From the NCBI GenBank assembly GCA_005800405.1, contig SYFN01000133.1, positions 1 to 6,919 on the forward strand: a stretch of 6,919 bases of DNA, written 5' to 3'. The DNA is from Burkholderiales bacterium. GTDB lineage: Bacteria > Pseudomonadota > Gammaproteobacteria > Burkholderiales > Burkholderiaceae_D. Shown one piece after another: positions 1-4,787 of the stretch (positions within the stretch are counted from its first letter, which is position 1; each line of letters starts with the position of its first letter). The notes under the pieces are model-generated. The model saw nothing but the letters and a program-made list of their open reading frames with translations. It was not told where the DNA came from and ran no database searches. The position numbers and the translations under genes are program-made.

Positions 1-1
1 G

Positions 2-925
2 CAGGACATGGGTTTCCTGCCCGAACTGCAGCGCATCATCAATCTGTTGCCCAAGAAGCTGCAAAACCTCATGTTCTCGGCCACGTTCTCTCCGGAGATC
101 AAAAAGCTGGCAGGTAGTTTTCTGCATGAGCCGGTGCTGATCGAAGTCGCACGCAGCAATGCCACCGCAGAAAGAGTGACGCAAGTGGTTTACAAGGTCG
201 AAGAGGAAGCCAAGCGTGATGCAGTAGTTCATCTGCTGCGTGGTCGTGATCTCAAGCAGGTGCTGGTTTTTTCCAATACCAAGATCGGCGCGTCGCGGCT
301 GGCACGTGAACTGGAACGGCACGGCATCAAAGCCGCACCGATTCACGGTGACAAGACGCAAAATGAACGTATGGCGGCACTCGAAGCCTTCAAGAATGGC
401 AGTATCGACGTGCTGGTAGCGACGGATGTGGCAGCGCGTGGTCTCGACATCGCCGAACTGCCCTGTGTTATCAATTATGATTTGCCTTACAACGCCGAAG
501 ACTATGTGCATCGGATTGGTCGCACGGGTCGTGCCGGTGCCTCCGGCGATGCGATCTCGCTGTACTCGGACAAGGATCTGCGTTTTTTGACTGATATTGA
601 AAAACTGATTCGGCAGAAATTGACGCCTGTCTCTATTGAAGGTTTTAGCGGCAGACCATCCCGCACTGCCGAGAGTGCCGAGCGATACGACGATACTCAG
701 GTGTCACATCGTGCTGATCGCGAACGCTCAGGCGACCGACGTTCCAAAGATCGTCACACCCGTGGCGCTTCAGCCTCTCGTCGTGAGCCCGTGGATCCCT
801 GGTTCCTGAAGCCCTACGAACCGGCAGCCCCCATGCCGCCCAAATCTGAGCCTGCCAACTCTGGTTCCGTCAAAAGTAACGCCCCACAGAAGCGCGCAGC
901 CTTGCTGGGTGGGCGCAAGGATTGA
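2..925 (+). CDS. RhlE-like DEAD-box ATP-dependent RNA helicase, C-terminal part (5' truncated by window edge)
   Basis: The gene unwinds or remodels structured RNA using ATP; RhlE-type helicases act in the cytoplasm on ribosome assembly and RNA turnover. The frame is open to the left edge, so the Q motif, Walker A and DEAD box lie outside the window. Visible parts, in order: the end of the first RecA domain with motif III SAT (bases 77-85), then the second RecA domain with motif IV (QVLVFSNTK), motif V VATDVAARGLDI (416-451) and motif VI HRIGRTGRAG (from 509). After about residue 205 of the visible part comes a basic, low-complexity tail rich in Arg, Ser, Asp and Pro, as is common in this family and probably used for RNA contact. 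The first visible residues read QDMGF, where most relatives have LDMGF. The gene ends in tandem stops, TGA then TAA (923-928). It converges on gluQ. The DEAD-box family is certain; the RhlE subgroup is inferred from the general pattern, so no symbol is given. Confidence 0.93.
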   Translation, partial: QDMGFLPELQRIINLLPKKLQNLMFSATFSPEIKKLAGSFLHEPVLIEVARSNATAERVTQVVYKVEEEAKRDAVVHLLRGRDLKQVLVFSNTKIGASRLARELERHGIKAAPIHGDKTQNERMAALEAFKNGSIDVLVATDVAARGLDIAELPCVINYDLPYNAEDYVHRIGRTGRAGASGDAISLYSDKDLRFLTDIEKLIRQKLTPVSIEGFSGRPSRTAESAERYDDTQVSHRADRERSGDRRSKDRHTRGASASRREPVDPWFLKPYEPAAPMPPKSEPANSGSVKSNAPQKRAALLGGRKD

Positions 926-942
926 TAAAGATGTTCAAGGAT

Positions 943-974
943 GGCACGTCGTTCAGGCGGCCGTGCGACATGCC
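943..974. repeat. Imperfect inverted repeat between convergent helicase and gluQ
   Basis: The two 9-base arms GGCACGTCG (943-951) and CGACATGCC (966-974) pair with one mismatch around a 14-base GC-rich loop. A run of six T (987-992) follows about 12 bases downstream on the plus strand, and an overlapping short hairpin (TGCC TT GGCA, 971-980) lies closer to it. The position, in a 97-base gap between two converging genes, suits a transcription terminator. The distance to the T run and the lack of a T run on the other side make it a poor match to a classical intrinsic terminator, so this is only a candidate. Confidence 0.3.
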
Positions 975-1022
975 TTGGCACAGACATTTTTTGTACGAAT
1001 TCTCAGCGGACGATGCCACGCG

Positions 1023-1925
1023 CTACGCGCGCTCAATCATTCGCGCTTTACTAAAACGTCTGGCCCAGGCGCTGGTTGCCGCTTCCCAGAATAACGGAAG
1101 GTCTGATCCGGCCGCAGCGGGTAACAGCAATCCGAGTCTATCTGCTGCCAGCATCAAGGCGTCTAGTGGTTTGTTCAAATCGATTGGCGTTGCACCGGTT
1201 TGTTTCGATAGCTTTTCGCCCGCTGCATTGTTCACCACGGGTACATGCAAATAACGCGGAGTCGGCAAATGCAACAATTTTTGTAAATGAATCTGCCTTG
1301 CCGTTGACCCCAGTAAATCCGCACCACGCACGACGTCCGTGACACCTTGCTCCGCATCATCCACTACCACCGCCAGTTGATATGCCCAGAAACCATCGGC
1401 GCGTTTGAGCACAAAGTCGCCGGTCGATTCCGACAAGGCTTCCGTGACACGACCCAACCAGCGATCTTCGAAAGTAATCGCGCCCTCAGCTGAATTCAGT
1501 GGTGGCACTCGCAGTCGCCAGGCGCGTGTGGTTTTGCCCTCGGCGAGCCCCTGACGACAGGTACCTGAATAAATCAACGCGCCGTCAGAGGCGATACCGG
1601 TACGTGAATCGGCAATTTCTTTGCGACTGCATCCACAAGGATAGACATGATTACTCAGTTGACCAAATGCCGCCTCGTAGCGTGCCTTGCGATGACTTTG
1701 CCAAATCACCTCGCCGTCAGGATCCATACCCAGTATGGCAAGCGTATTGCAAATATTTTCTGCTGCGCCAGCGACCGTGCGCGGTTCATCAATATCTTCG
1801 ATGCGAAGCAGCCATCGACCTTTATGTGCACGCGTGTCCAGATAGCTGGCCATGGCAGCGACCAGTGATCCCGCGTGGAGTGGACCCGTGGGAGAGGGAG
1901 CGAAACGACCTGTGTAGTGCATCAT
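1023..1925 (-). CDS. gluQ: Glutamyl-Q tRNA(Asp) synthetase
   Basis: This truncated relative of glutamyl-tRNA synthetase activates glutamate without tRNA and attaches it to queuosine at wobble position 34 of tRNA-Asp. The 300-residue length fits the family, which keeps the catalytic Rossmann domain and lacks the anticodon-binding domain. Visible motifs: the class I signature in FAPSPTGPLHAGS (residues 8-20), where HAGS replaces HIGH; RIEDID (41-46); the family zinc site C97, C99, Y119, C123; a substrate-pocket stretch YQLAVVVDD (182-190); VVRGADLL (199-206 region); and KLSKQ (238-242) in place of KMSKS. The start is at tandem Met codons ahead of the glycine-arginine-phenylalanine strand; no strong ribosome binding site is visible, and the second Met could also serve. 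The gene is divergent from doxX and convergent with the helicase. In many gammaproteobacteria gluQ follows dksA, which is not the case here. Substrate specificity is known for the family and inferred for this protein. Confidence 0.95.
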   Translation of the reverse strand: MMHYTGRFAPSPTGPLHAGSLVAAMASYLDTRAHKGRWLLRIEDIDEPRTVAGAAENICNTLAILGMDPDGEVIWQSHRKARYEAAFGQLSNHVYPCGCSRKEIADSRTGIASDGALIYSGTCRQGLAEGKTTRAWRLRVPPLNSAEGAITFEDRWLGRVTEALSESTGDFVLKRADGFWAYQLAVVVDDAEQGVTDVVRGADLLGSTARQIHLQKLLHLPTPRYLHVPVVNNAAGEKLSKQTGATPIDLNKPLDALMLAADRLGLLLPAAAGSDLPLFWEAATSAWARRFSKARMIERA

Positions 1926-2021
1926 ATACGCATCAATTCAACAACAGTTTGAGAAGACAGACTACCTGTAATTTGTGTTAACGCTTATATTCGCCGCTCT
2001 GCTAAATTCACATTGCCTTGT

Positions 2022-2026
2022 GGAGG
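2022..2026 (+). promoter_or_regulatory. Ribosome binding site of doxX
   Basis: GGAGG lies 7 bases before ATG at 2034. This decides the start: an in-frame upstream ATG at 2013 would place this site inside the coding region, has no such site of its own, and would add seven residues ahead of the typical DoxX N-terminus. Confidence 0.75.
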
Positions 2027-2033
2027 TGTTTTC

Positions 2034-2426
2034 ATGAACCAACCTGTACGAAATTTTTCTGCCCTGGCGGGCCGTATATTACTCGTAGCAATTTTTGTGA
2101 TTTCCGGTCTCAATAAACTCAGTGATTTTTCAGGCACTGCCACGTTCATGTTAGGGACGGGCTTGCCTGCTTCCGAGTTTTTACTGGTGCTGACGATATT
2201 GATTGAAGTGGCGGGTGGTCTCCTGATTGTATTGGGGCTGTATACTCGACAGCTATCGTTGATTTTATTTTTTTTCATGATTCCGGTGACCGCAGTGTTT
2301 CATAATTCCTGGGGTGCAGGTGATCCGGCTCAGTTACAGCAGCAAACGATCCATTCCCTAAAAAAGCTGGCGATTATGGGGGGTGCTGCATCTGTCTGCG
2401 TTCGGGCCCGGGTATTTCAGTATTGA
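2034..2426 (+). CDS. DoxX-family inner-membrane protein, apparently frameshifted near the 3' end
   Basis: The frame as written gives 130 residues. DoxX-family proteins are small four-helix membrane proteins; their biochemical role is generally unsettled, though some members are linked to redox or sulfur metabolism. Hydrophobic segments are visible at about residues 10-28, 47-70 and 74-89, with the family-like GRILLVAIFVISGLNKL near the N-terminus, E58 with a Gly-rich second helix, and a His-Asn-Ser-Trp end to the third helix. The fourth segment begins KKLAIMG (110-116) and then breaks: the called frame ends in VCVRARVFQY, which is unlike the family. Directly after a run of six G (2378-2383) the +1 frame gives the expected hydrophobic stretch, then FGPGYFSIE, and runs to TAA at 2458-2460. 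Removing one G restores a 141-residue protein. This is either a sequencing error, a real inactivating indel or a variable tract. Its promoter is unclear: TATATT at 1986-1991 is a possible -10 with no good -35. Confidence 0.85.
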   Translation: MNQPVRNFSALAGRILLVAIFVISGLNKLSDFSGTATFMLGTGLPASEFLLVLTILIEVAGGLLIVLGLYTRQLSLILFFFMIPVTAVFHNSWGAGDPAQLQQQTIHSLKKLAIMGGAASVCVRARVFQY

Positions 2427-2460
2427 GGCCCGGCAGTCGGGAACAGCCTCAATCACGTAA
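2383..2460 (+). pseudogene. Displaced C-terminal coding segment of doxX (+1 frame)
   Basis: Read from the last G of the homopolymer, this segment encodes 25 residues beginning VLHLSAFGPG and continuing YFSIEARQ, ending at TAA. The FGPG-aromatic-Ser-Ile/Leu pattern at the end of helix four is the usual DoxX-family C-terminus. It therefore belongs to the upstream gene and is not a separate gene. It has no start codon context or ribosome binding site of its own. Joining it to residues 1-116 of the upstream frame gives a normal-length family member. Confidence 0.8.
2422..2453. repeat. Inverted repeat at the 3' end of doxX
   Basis: The arms ATTGAGGC (2422-2429) and GCCTCAAT (2446-2453) are perfectly complementary over 8 bases. 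The 16-base loop holds a further short CCG/CGG pairing (2430-2432 with 2438-2440). There is no T run on either side, so a classical intrinsic terminator is not supported. It lies within the displaced coding segment, just before its TAA, and covers the TGA of the frame as written. It could help end transcription or protect the 3' end of the mRNA between converging doxX and dinB. Confidence 0.45.
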
Positions 2461-2527
2461 CATCAAGAATCTATCTTGTCGGGTTGATGGCAAGGCGATA
2501 AAAAGCTGCTGATCCAGCGTCTTCTCC

Positions 2528-3682
2528 TCAGCCAAGCAGTAACTCAGCCTGGGATGACTCAGTTTCATTTTCCATCGCCTGCTTGCTACACAATCCCCCG
2601 ATGCGTACACCGAGCAGACGCAGTCGCTTCTCCAGCGCGACGCGCCTGAGGCACTCGCCTGCCGCGCGGCGGATTACCAAGGGGTCATCGGTCGTTTCAG
2701 TGAGCGTGATATCGCGAGTCACTGTCCTGAAGTCGTCATAACGCAGCTTGATGCCAATCGTCTTTCCCACGTACGCCTTGCGCACCAGGTCTTGCGCGAC
2801 ACGCTGACACAAAGCGGTAAAAATTTCTGACAGTTTTTCCTTATCCAGTCGTGCGTGCAGGTCTCGCTCGAAGGTGGTTTCGCGGCTGATGGATTTTGGC
2901 TCCGAGTGTGTGGCGACAGGTCGATCGTCCAGTCCATGGGCAGCCTGATGCAGCCACTCGCCAAAGCTGCGGCCAAAATACCTTTGCAGTTGCGTCATCG
3001 ATTGTTGTGCAAGCTCACCGATGGAGTGAACATTGATAGCAGCCAGTTTTTCAGCTGCCTTAGGACCGATGCCATTGATTTTTCGAACCGGCATGGGCCA
3101 GATGCGCGTCTCCAGATCAGCCATCGTCAGCAGGGTGATGCCGTCGGGTTTGTCCAGTTCCGAGCATATTTTGGCCAGCAGCTTGTTAGGTGCAATGCCA
3201 ATCGAACAGCTCAGGCCCGTTGCTGCCGCGACGGCCTGCTTGAGTCGTCGCGCCAGTGGAAGGCTTTCTTCATGGGTCTCAGTGAGGTCGATATAGATTT
3301 CATCAATACCGCGATCCTCGATTTGGGGTGTCATTGCAGCGACCGCTTGCTTAAAGCTGCGCGAGTAATGACGATAGGCGTCAAAGTCGGCGGGTAGTAA
3401 AAAAGCTTCAGGTGCGAGTTTGGCAGCCTTCATCATGCCTATGGCAGAAAACACACCCAGGGCTCTTGCTTCATAGGTCGATGTCGTCACGACACCGCGA
3501 CCTGCGTAGTCACGCAGCCGAGCAAATTCGCGGCTTCCATCGGCACGAATCGCAGGTTGGTGCAGTGACCTACCGCCTATCACGACCGGATAACCCCGCA
3601 GCTCTGGATAACGAAGTAGTTCGACCGATGCGTAGAATGCATCCATATCGAGGTGCGCAATACGTCGAGTTGGTGAGCTCAT
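2528..3682 (-). CDS. dinB: DNA polymerase IV (Y-family translesion polymerase)
   Basis: This error-prone polymerase copies past damaged template bases in the cytoplasm, working with the sliding clamp. The 384 residues compare with about 350 in E. coli. Visible features in order: palm motif HLDMDAFYASVE (10-21) with metal ligand D12 and the probable sugar steric-gate residue Y17 (Phe in E. coli DinB); an added segment at about 38-61; the second catalytic motif GIDEIYIDLT (125-134) with D127 and E128; SIGIAPNKLLAKI (160-172); a helix-hairpin-helix region around INGIGPKAAEKLA (202-214); the little-finger domain at about 255-360; and QAELLL (378-383) near the C-terminus, fitting a beta-clamp binding motif. 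The added segment and neighbouring sequence resemble betaproteobacterial DinB proteins as I recall them. No strong ribosome binding site and no LexA-type CTG-N10-CAG site is visible in the 140 bases upstream. It lies downstream of trhO on the same strand, so read-through from trhO is possible. It converges with doxX, leaving 67 bases to the displaced doxX stop. Confidence 0.95.
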   Translation of the reverse strand: MSSPTRRIAHLDMDAFYASVELLRYPELRGYPVVIGGRSLHQPAIRADGSREFARLRDYAGRGVVTTSTYEARALGVFSAIGMMKAAKLAPEAFLLPADFDAYRHYSRSFKQAVAAMTPQIEDRGIDEIYIDLTETHEESLPLARRLKQAVAAATGLSCSIGIAPNKLLAKICSELDKPDGITLLTMADLETRIWPMPVRKINGIGPKAAEKLAAINVHSIGELAQQSMTQLQRYFGRSFGEWLHQAAHGLDDRPVATHSEPKSISRETTFERDLHARLDKEKLSEIFTALCQRVAQDLVRKAYVGKTIGIKLRYDDFRTVTRDITLTETTDDPLVIRRAAGECLRRVALEKRLRLLGVRIGGLCSKQAMENETESSQAELLLG

Positions 3683-3822
3683 GTTGCCCGGTCAGGGGTT
3701 GGGAACCTTGCTGCCAATTGCGCGAAGTAAGCAGTCAAATAAGATTGAGTACCGGGCATGAGAGTGAATTGGTGTTTTGTGTTGAACATCCGCTGAATCA
3801 AGCACTAAAAATACGAAACTAC
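3683..3822 (-). other. Intergenic region between trhO and dinB
   Basis: This 140-base gap is AT-rich towards the trhO end. Read on the minus strand it holds a short T run shortly after the trhO stop, but only a four-base stem before it, so no convincing terminator. TTGACT occurs at a -35-like position, but I see no matching -10 at 16-18 bases. No palindromic operator, LexA box or small ORF stands out. Whether dinB has its own promoter cannot be decided by reading. Confidence 0.4.
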
Positions 3823-4677
3823 TCAGGCCGTCGTAGAAACGGTTGCACAATGCGGGCAAGACTTTCCCTCGACGTAGAGCGGTGACAGCTGTTCACGCGG
3901 CGTCACTACCGCACGACAGGCGAAGCATTGTCGTGTTTCAGTTTCCTGTAGCTGTGGATTGAGCGCAGTACGATGGTCAAACACGAAGCAATCGCCCTTG
4001 TAGTGCGCACCACCGACTTTTTCGAAGTACTTTAGGATACCGCCTTCCAGTTGGTACACGCTGTCGTAGCCGATATTCTTCATGTGGATTGCTGCTTTTT
4101 CGCAGCGTATGCCACCAGTGCAGAAGGTAACGATAGTTTTATCGTTCAACGTCTCTTTTTCGCGCTCAATGATCGCCGGGAATTCGCTGAATTTTTCGAT
4201 ACGGTAGTCAATCATGTTGTCGAAGGTGCCGGCATCGACCTCGAAGGCATTGCGGGTATCCAGCATTACAACAGGCTTGCCCTGATCATCGTGGCCCTGA
4301 TCCAGCCAGCGTTTGAGTGTCGTGGCTTCGACCGCAGGGGCGCGGCCTAGTTCAGGCTTGATCAGCGGATGCTTCATAGTGATGATTTCGCGCTTGAGCC
4401 TGACGAGCATACGATTGAAAGGCTGCTTTTCTGACAGGCTTTTCTTGACTTCGATATCCGCGAACCGGGGATCAGAGCGCAGGAAGCTCAGAAACTCATC
4501 AATCGATGAGCGCATTCCTGCAAGAAAAAGGTTAATGCCCTCTGGGCTCAGCAAAATCGTGCCTTTGAGTCCGAGATCAGTGCAAAAGGTCTGAAAACGC
4601 GGGCGCTGGGCGACCGTGTCATCGAACGTAACAAATTTGTAAGCAGCAATATTGACGATTTGAGGCAGGGACTGCAT
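3823..4677 (-). CDS. trhO: tRNA uridine(34) hydroxylase, rhodanese-like (YceA family)
   Basis: TrhO uses molecular oxygen to form 5-hydroxyuridine at wobble position 34 of several tRNAs, the first step towards cmo5U or mcmo5U modification. The 284 residues show the family's N-terminal domain (about 1-95, including [17 protein letters not shown] at 38-54), then a rhodanese domain at about 115-230 with [17 protein letters not shown] (146-162) and the active loop [12 protein letters not shown] (184-195), where C186 is the expected key cysteine. The C-terminal part carries two CxxC pairs (C251/C254 and C274/C277), consistent with a small zinc-ribbon-like fold. The start at 4677 begins the usual [12 protein letters not shown] stretch. 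No clear ribosome binding site is seen, but a good -10 element lies 34-39 bases upstream. The gene is divergent from dnaE and precedes dinB in the same direction. Family assignment is firm; activity is inferred from it. Confidence 0.95.
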   Translation of the reverse strand: MQSLPQIVNIAAYKFVTFDDTVAQRPRFQTFCTDLGLKGTILLSPEGINLFLAGMRSSIDEFLSFLRSDPRFADIEVKKSLSEKQPFNRMLVRLKREIITMKHPLIKPELGRAPAVEATTLKRWLDQGHDDQGKPVVMLDTRNAFEVDAGTFDNMIDYRIEKFSEFPAIIEREKETLNDKTIVTFCTGGIRCEKAAIHMKNIGYDSVYQLEGGILKYFEKVGGAHYKGDCFVFDHRTALNPQLQETETRQCFACRAVVTPREQLSPLYVEGKSCPHCATVSTTA

Positions 4678-4710
4678 GGCGGGGTCAATGAAAGTTCAGC
4701 GAAAGCACGC

Positions 4711-4716
4711 ATTATA
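4711..4716 (-). promoter_or_regulatory. Candidate -10 element of trhO promoter
   Basis: On the minus strand this reads TATAAT, a perfect sigma-70 -10 hexamer, placed 34 bases before the trhO ATG, which would give a leader of roughly 25-30 bases. No sequence close to TTGACA is found 15-19 bases upstream, nor an extended TGn. It sits in the 110-base divergent gap with dnaE. On the plus strand the overlapping TATAAG (4713-4718) could similarly serve dnaE, again without a good -35. Confidence 0.35.
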
Positions 4717-4787
4717 AGCGCCGATCTTTCGAGGAAGAGTGACTGTTTGGCGTCGATACGCGGGTTCCCAGCAGGTAAAATACGGCC

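Noticed and set aside
987..992. T run as a classical intrinsic terminator of the helicase gene
   Set aside because: The best stem ends about 12 bases earlier and contains a mismatch; the nearer hairpin has only four pairs. Kept only as a weak inverted-repeat entry.
922..1254. Frame starting at TTG just after the helicase and running into the gluQ 3' region
   Set aside because: Most of it is antisense to gluQ, it starts inside the helicase stop region, and no ribosome binding site or recognisable fold is visible.
1499..1981. Plus-strand open frame of 160 codons opposite gluQ
   Set aside because: It lies almost entirely antisense to a clearly identified gluQ, is rich in Arg, Cys and Pro with no recognisable domain, and has no ribosome binding site. 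It is a coding shadow.
2013..2033. Upstream ATG as the start of doxX
   Set aside because: GGAGG at 2022-2026 is well placed for ATG 2034 and would lie inside the coding region if 2013 were used.
2855..3397. Plus-strand open frame of 180 codons opposite dinB
   Set aside because: It is wholly inside dinB on the other strand and has no family-like motif; dinB has intact motifs throughout.
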